The notes below the pieces were generated by a model. That model had not been told where the DNA came from. It ran no database searches and saw only the letters and a program-made list of their open reading frames with translations. A program made the position numbers and the translations under genes. DNA of 64,000 nucleotides from Candidatus Saccharimonadota bacterium (lineage in GTDB: Bacteria > Patescibacteriota > Saccharimonadia > Saccharimonadales > Saccharimonadaceae), in NCBI GenBank assembly GCA_017431945.1, contig JAFRJZ010000026.1:18736-82735 (forward strand), written 5' to 3'. Positions 43,083 through 51,378 of the stretch are shown piece after piece (within the stretch, counting starts at the first letter, position 1; the number at the start of each line of letters is the position of its first letter).

Positions 43083-43567
43083 TACTCGGCGAGCTGGGTT
43101 AGCACATGTTTGGCTTGGGTGGGATAGGTGTGCTTACCAGAGAGGATGATAGCGGACTCGGTGTCGGATGGGGCTTCTAGACGCTTGACTTTATTGTCGT
43201 ATTCGGCCTTGGCCTTGGAGACGGATTTGAGGCGAGTCTTGAGGCGGGACTTGATGGTAGAGACATCAGTCTGAATCCAGACGAGCGAAGGTTCGTAGCC
43301 GGCTTTGCGTAAGAGGTTACGCAGTTCCTGGCGGTCGGCCTCGGTATCGATGCCGCCTTCTAATACAAAAGTAACGCCGGTCTTGGCGATCTGCTCAACT
43401 AGCATCACGAGCTGCTTTCTGGATAAGTTATATTCGGTTTTGAGTTGGCTCAGGTCATAATACGGAGCCTTGAATTGGTTTGAGAATTTTTTGCAAAAAG
43501 TGGACTTGCCGCTGCAAGGGGCGCCAAACACCAAGATTGCGCGTGAGATTGATTTTTTACCTTCCAT
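43082..43567 (-). CDS. Small P-loop kinase-like protein
   Basis: 161 residues with Walker A GAPCSGKST near residue 15 and LVEQIAKTGVTFVLEGG, the pattern of zeta-toxin/Zn-P-loop kinases. The acceptor is unknown. Confidence 0.7.
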   Translation of the reverse strand: MEGKKSISRAILVFGAPCSGKSTFCKKFSNQFKAPYYDLSQLKTEYNLSRKQLVMLVEQIAKTGVTFVLEGGIDTEADRQELRNLLRKAGYEPSLVWIQTDVSTIKSRLKTRLKSVSKAKAEYDNKVKRLEAPSDTESAIILSGKHTYPTQAKHVLTQLAE

Positions 43568-43574
43568 AATAATC

Positions 43575-44099
43575 TTATTTTAACACAGGTTCTTTGCTTA
43601 TGGCAAGTAGAATTTGCGCTGGTAAATAGAAAATCCAACAAAGCCAGCTGGTGATGGATTCGGGAACAAGACCGACAAAACCAATGACAATACAGAGGTC
43701 GCAGGCGATAAAAAGAGCGAAGCCGAGAGCAGTGCGACGGTCTTGCTTGAGGGTAAAAATGAGGTTAAAGACTTCGGTGATGGCGTAAACAGCGGAGTAG
43801 ACGAAAATATTAGGAATAAAGAGCGCAGTTAGGATGAGCGGGAGATAGATTTTGAGAAAAGTTTTGTGCGGGCAGTGACGGCAAAAGTAGGCAAGCTGAG
43901 CGAAACAAAAGACCATGGTGCCAACGGGGAGCAGACTATCAATGTTATTAGCAGTAGCGATGGCGAGGATAACATCAGAGGCGAGAGTAAAAAGAAAAGC
44001 AATTTTGAGTAGATAATCTTTGTCCTTGCGCTGTAAAACATAAATAAACAGGGCAAGAATCAGGAGAACTTTGATAATATTAATAATAAGCATAATCAT
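43575..44099 (-). CDS. YhhN-family membrane protein
   Basis: 174 residues with about six to seven membrane helices and the Asp-containing helix pattern (LASDVILAIA; FIACDLCIVIGF) of the YhhN/TMEM86 (lysoplasmalogenase) family. Catalytic activity here is unproven. Confidence 0.75.
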   Translation of the reverse strand: MIMLIINIIKVLLILALFIYVLQRKDKDYLLKIAFLFTLASDVILAIATANNIDSLLPVGTMVFCFAQLAYFCRHCPHKTFLKIYLPLILTALFIPNIFVYSAVYAITEVFNLIFTLKQDRRTALGFALFIACDLCIVIGFVGLVPESITSWLCWIFYLPAQILLAISKEPVLK

Positions 44100-44122
44100 A
44101 GAATATTTTGCGGTTTGTGAGA

Positions 44123-44809
44123 TTATTTGAGACCGGTTTTGAGGTAGGTTTTGAGGATATCCCAGCCGCGAGTACCGTCAATGGCGCCCTCTTCGCCATT
44201 ATAAAAAACTGAGGGCATACCGCTGACAACCTTGGCGGTCTTAGCGGTGGCGTCTTCGACCGCTTCGGCGGTGGCATGAGTATCAAGGCAATCTTTGAAA
44301 CTTTCACCGAGGCCAACGGATTGGCCGATTTTATACCAGTAATCGTCGGGGAGGTTCTTGATCTGGGGAGAGGTCTTGCTAATAGCGACACCTTTAGACT
44401 GGTAATCTTGGTAAAGTTTCTCGAGGGCGGCGGAGTAATAATCCCAGAATTTGCCTTCATTTTTAGCACAATAGATTGATTCGGCGGCGGGGCGCGAGGA
44501 ATCAATATCACTGCCTTCGTAGAGATAGTCGGTGATACGGACTTCCCAGAGGACATCGTTGTCGGCGAGCCACTGCTTGAATTCATCTTGGTTGTGGATA
44601 ATCGTCTGGCCGAGCACCGCGCAATAGGGGCACATAATGTCAGTATAGAGGACAAAATGATTCTTGGCCTCGAGGCTACCGATGGTAGTCTGTTGATCCC
44701 AGACTTGCTCGGCGGTGGATTTTTGACCAGTGAATAGGCTGATTGAAATTAACGCGCCGATGGCGACGATGATAGCGACGATGATAGCAATTCTACCGGC
44801 TTTTTGCAT
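44123..44809 (-). CDS. DsbA-like thiol-disulfide oxidoreductase, membrane anchored
   Basis: 228 residues from ATG 44809 (GAGGAAA upstream). N-terminal membrane helix (8-27), then a thioredoxin fold with C60-PY-C63 and a cis-Pro loop SGMPSVFYN. It introduces or shuffles disulfides outside the membrane. The gene after it in the cluster codes for a CxxC membrane protein that may be its redox partner. Confidence 0.85.
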   Translation of the reverse strand: MQKAGRIAIIVAIIVAIGALISISLFTGQKSTAEQVWDQQTTIGSLEAKNHFVLYTDIMCPYCAVLGQTIIHNQDEFKQWLADNDVLWEVRITDYLYEGSDIDSSRPAAESIYCAKNEGKFWDYYSAALEKLYQDYQSKGVAISKTSPQIKNLPDDYWYKIGQSVGLGESFKDCLDTHATAEAVEDATAKTAKVVSGMPSVFYNGEEGAIDGTRGWDILKTYLKTGLK

Positions 44810-45473
44810 TTGATTTCCTCCTTTTACGATATTCTTCATCTTTGATTATAACATAAGTTTCGAGTCCAAGCTTTTTGAGGGTCAAAATTGCTACGATGAG
44901 GGCAAGCGCCATTAGAGTCCAAGAGAGGAAGCCGGCGAGAAAATAACTACCAGTGCTGGTAAGAGCACCGATCAACGGAGCAAGTAGAGTGGTACCACAG
45001 GTGGGGCAGCCAGAGCCAAGCACCGCTAGCCCGGTGACAATGCCGACATTTTGGAGTTCGTCGGTGGCCTTGCGTTTTTTGATGATGAGTGCAATCAGGC
45101 CGATGAGGATGCCTTGCAAGAGAGAGATAGAGAATACTAGGAGCCAGTCGGTAAAAGTACGGCCAACGCCGAAAGTAGCGAGAAAAGCGTCACTTAAAAT
45201 TTGCCATTTGCCAGTTAAATCGGCGACAAATAGGGCTTTAAAAGTGCTAAAACCGGTGAATAAAAGATTCATGAGTAGGCCAAAGAGGAGAAAACTGATA
45301 ACAGAGGTGATGATAAAACGGGGCTCTCTCAGGGCTAATTTGAGGCCTTTGAACGCTAAGAGCCACTCATCGCACCATTTGGCGAAAACTTGCTTAAATG
45401 GGCGGGGGGGCTTAGAGGCGGTTTTGGGGGATTTTGAGGCCGGATTTTGGGCGGATTTGGTGGATTTTGGCAT
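44793..45473 (-). CDS. Polytopic membrane protein with intramembrane CPTC motif
   Basis: 226 residues with about four to five membrane helices. GSGCPTCGTTLLAPLIG places a CxxC inside or next to a helix. It overlaps the DsbA-like gene by 17 bases and lies directly before it in the operon, so it could re-oxidise DsbA in place of DsbB/VKOR. No close family is known to me. Confidence 0.7.
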   Translation of the reverse strand: MPKSTKSAQNPASKSPKTASKPPRPFKQVFAKWCDEWLLAFKGLKLALREPRFIITSVISFLLFGLLMNLLFTGFSTFKALFVADLTGKWQILSDAFLATFGVGRTFTDWLLVFSISLLQGILIGLIALIIKKRKATDELQNVGIVTGLAVLGSGCPTCGTTLLAPLIGALTSTGSYFLAGFLSWTLMALALIVAILTLKKLGLETYVIIKDEEYRKRRKSNAKSR

Positions 45474-46363
45474 TATTTGACCTCAGTAGTCTTGATTTCG
45501 TTGTTATCGATATAGAGGGTGTATTCGCCTGGGGTGATGAGTTCGTTGCTAATGACGACGGTACGGAAACTAGCAGGGGCGGTATAGGTGGCGACTTTAA
45601 TGCCGTCGTCGCTGCAAACTTTAATAACGCTACCAGCGGGATAAATCTGGCGGAGGCTGAAACTAGCAGAGCGGGGCTTAATATCGGGGAGCAGGGCGTC
45701 GTTGCTGACTGGGGCTTCGAGCATGTCGGTGCCAAGAATAGTGACATCGCCACCCTTTATCCAATACTTATCCCGAGTAGAAACACCAGCACCGGTGCTA
45801 GTAGCTCCGCCAATTAATACAACCTCGCCCCCGTAAATGCCCATATTGTTGGCTAGGACAGCGACGCCCCGCCCCGTATCGGCTTGATGATTCTGGACGG
45901 TGAGTATTCCCTCGCCATCGATGGCGAGGTGACCGACGGTATCAATAACAGTATCGGCGGTAGAAGTGATGGTATTGACAGTTTTGATTGGGGTGATAAG
46001 AGTGATGTCGCTAGGATGGATACTCTTGATAGCGGTGGTATCAGAGGCGATATTAACATTATTGAGAAAAAGCGTAACTTGGAGTTTGGCCTCGGTATCC
46101 TCCTCGGTGGGGAGATCAATTTTAATCAGATGGGTAAAATCACCGTAAAGCTGGTATTCGCCCGCCTCGGTAAGGGCGATGTTAGTATTATAATTACTAA
46201 GGTTGATCTCGTGCTCGCGGACTTCGGTGGCTTCGATAACTTCGGCTGGTTCGTCAGAATCGTTAATATTAGCGGTGTTGATCAGGTTGATAATCAAAAT
46301 AGCCAGGCCGAAGCCAACCACCACGCCGGCAATCATACCTAAAACAATAAATAACTTTTTCAT
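45473..46363 (-). CDS. Carbohydrate-binding Cthe_2159-like membrane-anchored protein
   Basis: 296 residues from ATG 46363. N-terminal membrane helix, then repeats of a beta-helix type (LDGEGILTVQNHQADTGRGVAV..., YGGEVVLIGGATSTGAGV) that match the Cthe_2159/DUF4353 carbohydrate-binding family. The TATAAT ends seven bases before the ATG, so the message is likely leaderless. An ORF start further upstream is not needed. Confidence 0.72.
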   Translation of the reverse strand: MKKLFIVLGMIAGVVVGFGLAILIINLINTANINDSDEPAEVIEATEVREHEINLSNYNTNIALTEAGEYQLYGDFTHLIKIDLPTEEDTEAKLQVTLFLNNVNIASDTTAIKSIHPSDITLITPIKTVNTITSTADTVIDTVGHLAIDGEGILTVQNHQADTGRGVAVLANNMGIYGGEVVLIGGATSTGAGVSTRDKYWIKGGDVTILGTDMLEAPVSNDALLPDIKPRSASFSLRQIYPAGSVIKVCSDDGIKVATYTAPASFRTVVISNELITPGEYTLYIDNNEIKTTEVK

Positions 46364-46542
46364 TAATCTAATTATATCATAAACATTTTTTAAAACGGTA
46401 AAAAGTGGGTAAAAAATGAGCAAAATTTGCGAAAAATGCTGAAAATATTTTAGAATATTTTTGCTATTTGTCAATAGTTTAGAGGCTTTTTACCCCTGTT
46501 AGAGCGTAAAATATTATAACATATTCTGGTGTAAAAACAATA

Positions 46543-46570
46543 TTGACATTAAACACGAGCGTGATACAAT
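46543..46570 (+). promoter_or_regulatory. Promoter of the 6S-like RNA candidate
   Basis: TTGACA (46543-46548), 16 bases and TACAAT (46565-46570). Confidence 0.7.
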
Positions 46571-46576
46571 GGATGT

Positions 46577-46735
46577 AGGAATTCGGATGAATCTGACGTT
46601 GAGAGGCACCCGACTTCCCAAAAAGAATGGTGGGGGAGTGTAGAGATATTTTGGTTATAATGGTCTATGGTCCGTCCACCTAGAATTTGAACACAAACAA
46701 AAGTGCGCTTGCCGGTGGTTGAGCGCACTTTGGGT
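46577..46735 (+). ncRNA. Structured non-coding RNA, possibly 6S-like
   Basis: The 400-base gap between the carbohydrate-binding gene and hisS has no ORF but a strong promoter. It contains a hairpin ACTTCCC/GGGGAGT, an outer pairing between GAATTC near the 5' end and GAATTT near 46680, and a terminator hairpin (46701-46710 with 46722-46731). Length and a long, broken helix are compatible with 6S RNA; identity is not shown. Confidence 0.5.
46700..46735. terminator. Terminator between 6S-like RNA and hisS
   Basis: AAGTGCGCT pairs with AGCGCACTT. The minus-strand side has a TTTTGTTTGTG run, so it should also stop hisS transcription. Confidence 0.7.
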
Positions 46736-46765
46736 ATATTACCGATGTTAGACTACTAGAAGTGA

Positions 46766-48040
46766 TTAGAAGAGGTCTTTGACCTCGTATTTTTTGGTCT
46801 TAGCTTCTTCTTCGCCGATGACGATGGCTTGCTTGGCGATTTTGCTAGCGTATTTAAATTTATCACCGAGTTTTTTGTCGGTAAAAATGACGTCGACAGA
46901 TTTACCTTGCTCACGGAGTTCGTTGGCGACTTGATGAGCGTAATTATATTCGCTATGACTCAATGGAATGATGGCGATATCAATGGGGGCTTCGGTGGTC
47001 TCTTTGATGAGATTGTTGGCGCCGAGGATATAAAAGAGGCGAGTAAGGCCAATGGAGCCACCGACTCCGGGGAGGACTTGGTCGGTGAAATTACTGGCAA
47101 GATTCTCATAGCGACCACCACCACAGATAGAGCCGATATTGGCGTAGTCGGGGAGAATATACTCAAAGACGGTGCCAGTATAATAATCAAGTCCGCGAAC
47201 GATGCGCATATCGGCGATGTAGTGATCTTTTAGCCCCTGTTGCTCGAGGAGTTCTAGAACCTCTAGGAGTTCGGTGACGCCTTCGTTGAAAGTGGGGTCG
47301 TCAACGATGCCGAGAGTTTGGAGCTTTTTCTCAATTTCGGATTTAGAACCGTGAATATCGGCAAATGTTGTAATTTTTACAATATCTTCACTGCCGATGT
47401 TGAGTTCCTCTAATGATTCCCTGGTGACCTCGGGGGTGACTTTTTCAACATGATCAATGATGCCAAAAATCTCGGTGGCAAAATTGTTGAGATTGAGAGC
47501 GTTGAGTAGGCCAGTGAGAATCTTGCGGTTACTAATACGCATTAAGACTGGTGGTAAATCAAAGGCAGAAGTGAGCGCATGATAAAGCGTGGCAATAACT
47601 TCGGCGTCATAAGCGATTGGTAGATTGCCACGACCAATTACATCAACATCACACTGATAAAGCTCGCGAAAACGGCCTTTTTGGGCGCGTTCACCACGAA
47701 AATTGCGACCAATCTGGGTAACTTTAAACGGAAAAGCGAGGTCGTTTTCGTGCTCAACGACATAGCGAGCCAGGGGGACGGTGTGATCAAACCTGAGAGC
47801 TTGGTCGGCATCGTCGGCCGTTTCGGCGGTTTTGACGACTTTGTAAATTTGCTTCTCGGTATCGCCGCCAGCTTTGGCGAGCAAAATGTCGGTGCGGTCA
47901 ATAACTGGGGTCTCGATATGTTGAAAGCCATGGGACTTAAAGATCTGGGCGAGGCTGTGTTTGGCGCTATCAAACACCGCCTGAGATGGTGGTAATAATT
48001 CTTGCATGCCACTAATGGGCGAAGTATTGATTTTTTTCAT
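46766..48040 (-). CDS. hisS: Histidyl-tRNA synthetase
   Basis: Class II synthetase, 424 residues. Motif 1 is near the N-terminus, motif 2 reads IGRNFRGERAQKGRFREL and the His-specific LVRGLDYYTGT-like IVRGLDYYTG is present. No T-box or other leader control is visible. Confidence 0.96.
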   Translation of the reverse strand: MKKINTSPISGMQELLPPSQAVFDSAKHSLAQIFKSHGFQHIETPVIDRTDILLAKAGGDTEKQIYKVVKTAETADDADQALRFDHTVPLARYVVEHENDLAFPFKVTQIGRNFRGERAQKGRFRELYQCDVDVIGRGNLPIAYDAEVIATLYHALTSAFDLPPVLMRISNRKILTGLLNALNLNNFATEIFGIIDHVEKVTPEVTRESLEELNIGSEDIVKITTFADIHGSKSEIEKKLQTLGIVDDPTFNEGVTELLEVLELLEQQGLKDHYIADMRIVRGLDYYTGTVFEYILPDYANIGSICGGGRYENLASNFTDQVLPGVGGSIGLTRLFYILGANNLIKETTEAPIDIAIIPLSHSEYNYAHQVANELREQGKSVDVIFTDKKLGDKFKYASKIAKQAIVIGEEEAKTKKYEVKDLF

Positions 48041-48073
48041 AACATAATTTTAACATATTTTTGGGATATGTGG

Positions 48074-48079
48074 TATAAT
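48074..48079 (+). promoter_or_regulatory. -10 box of the tRNA-Phe gene
   Basis: TATAAT with TTAACA 18 bases upstream. The following leader (48096-48140) contains TCGCTAACGCTCCCAG, which resembles part of the uvrB palindromic element. Confidence 0.5.
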
Positions 48080-48154
48080 TGAGGGAGAGGGTTGCCGTAT
48101 TCGGCTCTGGTCGCTAACGCTCCCAGAACCTCACTCAAAGAAAATTTCTCGCTC

Positions 48155-48230
48155 GGCTCTGTAGCTCAGTTGGTAGAGCAGAGGCCTGAAGAGCCTTGTG
48201 TCACTGGTTCAAGTCCAGTCGGAGCCACCA
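48155..48230 (+). tRNA. tRNA-Phe (GAA)
   Basis: Acceptor GGCTCTG/CGGAGCC, D-arm GCTC...GAGC, anticodon stem GAGGC/GCCTT with loop CTGAAGA (anticodon GAA), T-arm ACTGG TTCAAGT CCAGT, discriminator A and an encoded CCA. Confidence 0.97.
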
Positions 48231-48403
48231 GATTATATATAACTCGGCATTTTCGCCGATTTTTTAGTAGTAATTTTCTGTTAAGTACCTTGCAGTAATA
48301 GTATGCAATTTTGAACTATTTTTGCATCAAAAAACCGCCAAAAATGCGGTTTTCACCCCTGTTAAAATGTCTGTTAATACCCTAAACAATTATTCAGTAC
48401 AAG

Positions 48404-48841
48404 TTACGCTTTCTTAGATTCTAGGTATGCTTTTATAAATTTCTCAGACGGGGAATAAAGATTATCTGGTAGTTTATCCAGTGAAAACCATCGCCATTCA
48501 TCTTCGCTCTCCGGTTCCATAACCTTAAGCTTGCCACTGAACTCCCTAGCAATTACGTGCATAGTAATATAATGTCTATCTGGTTGGATATCATCTGCCG
48601 CACCAAATAATTCTAGTTTATCAATATCTAAATTAGTTTCTTCCTTAACTTCCCGTTTTGCGCCCTCAAAAAACGTTTCATCATATTCTTGTTTTCCTCC
48701 AGGAAGAGTCCAACAGTCTGTTTCATATATACCACCAGTATCTTTTTTATTGGTAGCTCGATGCCCCAATAAGATTTTGTCATCATCAAGGAGCATTACT
48801 CCAATTCCAATTTTAATAATATCTTGCACAGTAGCCTCCAC
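48404..48841 (-). CDS. Nudix hydrolase
   Basis: 145 residues with a complete Nudix box (GGKQEYDETFFEGAKREVKEET). It may clean up damaged nucleotides (MutT/NudG-like); the substrate is unknown. It is isolated between tRNA-Phe and the RiPP cluster. Confidence 0.88.
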   Translation of the reverse strand: MEATVQDIIKIGIGVMLLDDDKILLGHRATNKKDTGGIYETDCWTLPGGKQEYDETFFEGAKREVKEETNLDIDKLELFGAADDIQPDRHYITMHVIAREFSGKLKVMEPESEDEWRWFSLDKLPDNLYSPSEKFIKAYLESKKA

Positions 48842-49084
48842 TTATATTAGTTTAATTATACCACGTTTACAATCCAACTTCGCTTGCAAATCTTCTCTAT
48901 ATAGTGTTAATGCCTGCCCAATTCGCCCCCACCAAAAATCGCCCTTTGGGCGAATTTTGTTGTCTCTGGAACTTCGTAAACGGGGCCACCAAACCCTTGA
49001 GAAAATTGAAACAAGATGAAGTCGCATTTGACCGCTTAATATGGGTTAAGAGTAGCGAATATTTTTAATATATATTATAATTAT
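48842..49084. other. Gap without a convincing gene
   Basis: Only a hairpin AATTCGCCC/GGGCGAATT (48920-48956) followed by TTTTG is seen, probably a terminator on the plus strand. A 61-codon minus-strand frame here lacks a ribosome site and coding character. Confidence 0.5.
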
Positions 49085-49114
49085 TGACTGTAGTGTCTAA
49101 AATATGATATAATC
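49085..49114 (+). promoter_or_regulatory. Promoter of the RiPP cluster
   Basis: TTGACT, an 18-base spacer and TATAAT; an extended GGAAAGGAGG ribosome site follows at 49131-49140. Confidence 0.75.
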
Positions 49115-49146
49115 AGTGCGTACTTTTAAGGAAAGGAGGTGGGAAT

Positions 49147-49338
49147 ATGAAAGTAAGTAGCTTTAACAGTTGGCGCGATAAACCGAAAAAGCGTTTGTCG
49201 ACCGCAAGTATGCAGGACGTCTTGGCTGGCAAAAAGGTATTTACGAATGCTGGTGGCGACTGTAGTTGCTCTGGAAGCGGCGGAGATGGTAGTGGAAGCT
49301 GCTCGAGCTGTGGCTCGTGTGGTAGTAATACGCATTAA
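49147..49338 (+). CDS. RiPP precursor peptide (Cys/Gly/Ser-rich core)
   Basis: A 63-residue peptide. The first half (to about residue 35: FNSWRDKPKKRLSTASMQDV, LAGKKVFTNAGG) looks like a leader; the rest is a core with five Cys in a CSC...C-SS-C-GS-C pattern rich in Gly and Ser. A very strong ribosome site precedes the ATG, and a radical SAM enzyme follows directly. The core recalls ACGX-repeat peptides of a known rSAM system; this likeness is from memory. Confidence 0.78.
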   Translation: MKVSSFNSWRDKPKKRLSTASMQDVLAGKKVFTNAGGDCSCSGSGGDGSGSCSSCGSCGSNTH

Positions 49339-49354
49339 CGCCAAACAATCCGGG

Positions 49355-49380
49355 GGAAGCAGACTATACAATCTGCTTCC
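49355..49380 (+). promoter_or_regulatory. Attenuator-type hairpin between precursor and maturase
   Basis: GGAAGCAGA pairs perfectly with TCTGCTTCC, without a T-run. It may let most transcripts stop or be processed after the precursor, raising precursor over enzyme. Confidence 0.6.
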
Positions 49381-49403
49381 TCCATAATTGTAAGGAGGAC
49401 ACT

Positions 49404-50450
49404 ATGTTTCCAGGTACTTTTTCTATGCAGTGGCATATCACGAACGACTGCGATCAACGATGTAAGCACTGTTATATCTTTAATTCAAGTAATGCCCCTA
49501 GTATATGTAAGTGGAATTTAGATAACGCTATACAGTTATTGGATAGCTATTTAAATTTTTGCGAAAAATATCGTAAAAATCCAAACATAGCACTGACCGG
49601 CGGAGATCCTCTTTTACACCCGAACTTTTGGGAAATAATTCAAGAAATCAAAAATAGGAATATCCCTTTTGTAATTCTTGGCAACCCATTTCATGTGAGT
49701 AAAAATGAGGCAAACGCGCTCGTAGATGCTGGTTGTTGGTGTTATCAAGTATCGATTGATGGATTAAGAAAGACTCACGATGCCATGAGAAAACCAGGTT
49801 CGTTTGATGCTACCATAAAATGGTTAAGGGCAGCACAAGAATGGGACTTGAGAACATCCGTAATGACGACCGTATCTCGCTTAAACTATGAACAAATCCC
49901 AGCTATTGCGAAACTTGCTATTGAACTTGGCGTAAATGTATACGCCTTTGCTCGTTATTGTCCTACGCATGGTGATACCGACTCCAATATATCACCCCTG
50001 GAATATCGTATTTTCCTTGAAAAAATGTGGTGCTTTTACGAAGATAATGTAGATAAGGGTACTACATTCGCATTTAAAGATCATCTATGGAAAGCGTTGA
50101 TGCTGGAAAAAGGCATTTTATCAACCGAAGATGATGATGTGATATATGATGGTTGTCACTGCGGCTTTACACACATAACTTTTTTAGAGAATGGAGATGC
50201 ATATGCATGCCGTCGCATGGAAAGTAAGGTAGGGCATTTTCCAGAAGATAGTGTTGAAGAAATTTTCTTCGGTAAAAAAATGCAGGAATATCGCAATATT
50301 GAACAAATAGAAGGGTGTAATAACTGTCAACTTTTGAGATATTGCCGGGGATGTAGGGCTGTTGCTTACGGAACTACAGGAAATTTTTTATCTAAGGATC
50401 CTCAATGCTGGATCTGCGCAAAGTCAACTGAAAACGAAAGAGCTCATTGA
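49404..50450 (+). CDS. Radical SAM/SPASM peptide maturase
   Basis: 348 residues. Radical SAM motif C16-x3-C20-x2-C23 (CDQRCKHC), LTGGDPLLHP for SAM binding, and a C-terminal SPASM-like set (CHCGFTHITFLENGDAYACRR, CNNCQLLRYCRGCR, CWIC) for auxiliary Fe-S clusters. Such enzymes form thioether or C-C links in ribosomal peptides. AGGAGG is upstream. It is likely related to the ACGX-system enzymes. Confidence 0.87.
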   Translation: MFPGTFSMQWHITNDCDQRCKHCYIFNSSNAPSICKWNLDNAIQLLDSYLNFCEKYRKNPNIALTGGDPLLHPNFWEIIQEIKNRNIPFVILGNPFHVSKNEANALVDAGCWCYQVSIDGLRKTHDAMRKPGSFDATIKWLRAAQEWDLRTSVMTTVSRLNYEQIPAIAKLAIELGVNVYAFARYCPTHGDTDSNISPLEYRIFLEKMWCFYEDNVDKGTTFAFKDHLWKALMLEKGILSTEDDDVIYDGCHCGFTHITFLENGDAYACRRMESKVGHFPEDSVEEIFFGKKMQEYRNIEQIEGCNNCQLLRYCRGCRAVAYGTTGNFLSKDPQCWICAKSTENERAH

Positions 50451-50465
50451 AAATGAGCTCTTTTT
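50440..50465 (+). terminator. Terminator overlapping the maturase stop codon
   Basis: GAGCTCATT pairs with AATGAGCTC, loop GAA, then TTTTT; the TGA stop lies in the loop region. The -35 box of the next gene (50447-50452) lies in the same hairpin. Confidence 0.8.
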
Positions 50466-50475
50466 CAATTATAAT
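50447..50475 (+). promoter_or_regulatory. Leaderless promoter of the methyltransferase
   Basis: TTGAAA (50447-50452), a 17-base spacer and TATAAT (50470-50475); eight bases remain to the ATG at 50484. Confidence 0.7.
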
Positions 50476-50483
50476 GTAATTAT

Positions 50484-50993
50484 ATGGGAAATGAATTATT
50501 ATTTGCCAGAAAGGCAGTAAAGGCGTTCCATGGTGAAGGCAAGGAAGCTATAGATTTAGGGTGTGGATATGGCAGAAACGCCCTATTTCTGATGCAGCAT
50601 GGTTTCGATGTAACCGCAGTAGATAAACATCCGGACTGTCTTGCCGAAATAAAGAAAAAAACTGACAAAATTACTACCGTACAAGCTGATTTAACTGATT
50701 ATGAATTTACAAAAAAGTACGATTTTATACTATGCACTTTTGTTTTACATTATTTTGAAAAAAATATAGCACAGGAATTGGCGGGAAAAATGGTCGCGCA
50801 CTTAAAAAAGGGTGGGGTATTGGCAATATCATTAATAAAGACTCCGCAAAAACTAAATGCAGACGAATTATTGAATAGCGTTACTGAGCTATCAACCGTA
50901 AGTGTCGTCGAAAAAAGCATCCACGATAATCCGCATACGGGTGCAAATTATCCGCACGATCACGATGTTGTTTTTTACATTGGCACAAAATAA
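50484..50993 (+). CDS. SAM-dependent methyltransferase (TehB-like)
   Basis: 169 residues with the SAM-binding motif EAIDLGCGYGRNALFLMQHGFDVTAVD and FILCTFVLHYF. Related small methyltransferases act on tellurite or varied small molecules. It follows the RiPP enzyme but has its own promoter, so it could tailor the peptide or be unrelated. Confidence 0.78.
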   Translation: MGNELLFARKAVKAFHGEGKEAIDLGCGYGRNALFLMQHGFDVTAVDKHPDCLAEIKKKTDKITTVQADLTDYEFTKKYDFILCTFVLHYFEKNIAQELAGKMVAHLKKGGVLAISLIKTPQKLNADELLNSVTELSTVSVVEKSIHDNPHTGANYPHDHDVVFYIGTK

Positions 50994-51047
50994 TCTTGCT
51001 TTATTATCTCCTCTATATATTTATTAGGGATTTTCGGGATTTTGTGA

Positions 51048-51053
51048 TATAAT
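51048..51053 (+). promoter_or_regulatory. -10 box of the tRNA-Tyr gene
   Basis: TATAAT, preceded at -14/-15 by a TGTG stretch; no clear -35. Confidence 0.5.
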
Positions 51054-51078
51054 GGCCGTAGGGGTATATTAACAATTT

Positions 51079-51164
51079 GCTGGAGTCGTCTAGTGGCAAT
51101 GACAAGAGACTGTAAATCTCTCGCGCTTCGCGCTTCGTAGGTTCGAGTCCTACCTCCAGCACCA
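51079..51164 (+). tRNA. tRNA-Tyr (GTA)
   Basis: Acceptor GCTGGAG/CTCCAGC, anticodon stem AGAGA/TCTCT with loop CTGTAAA (anticodon GTA), a long variable arm (class II), T-arm GTAGG TTCGAGT CCTAC and an encoded CCA. Confidence 0.96.
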
Positions 51165-51378
51165 CTGAATAAAAATCGGGAGCTTGCTCACGATTTTTTG
51201 AGCGGCGTGCAGAGAAAATCCGTGAGCCTGCTTCCAGTGTCACGATTTGATAATCATAACATTATATCATTTGATACGGAGTTAGTTCTTCGTATTTTTG
51301 TTTTGAAAATATTCTCCATGATATATATGTACATTTCCCTGTTTATGCTATAATATTTTATATAATAAAAGGAGGAAT

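Noticed and set aside
48041..48154. T-box riboswitch or other leader control for hisS
   Set aside because: No T-box sequence or specifier stem; the leader is short and belongs largely to tRNA-Phe on the other strand.
48842..49027. 61-codon minus-strand ORF in the gap before the RiPP cluster
   Set aside because: No ribosome site, no similarity, spans a terminator-like hairpin.
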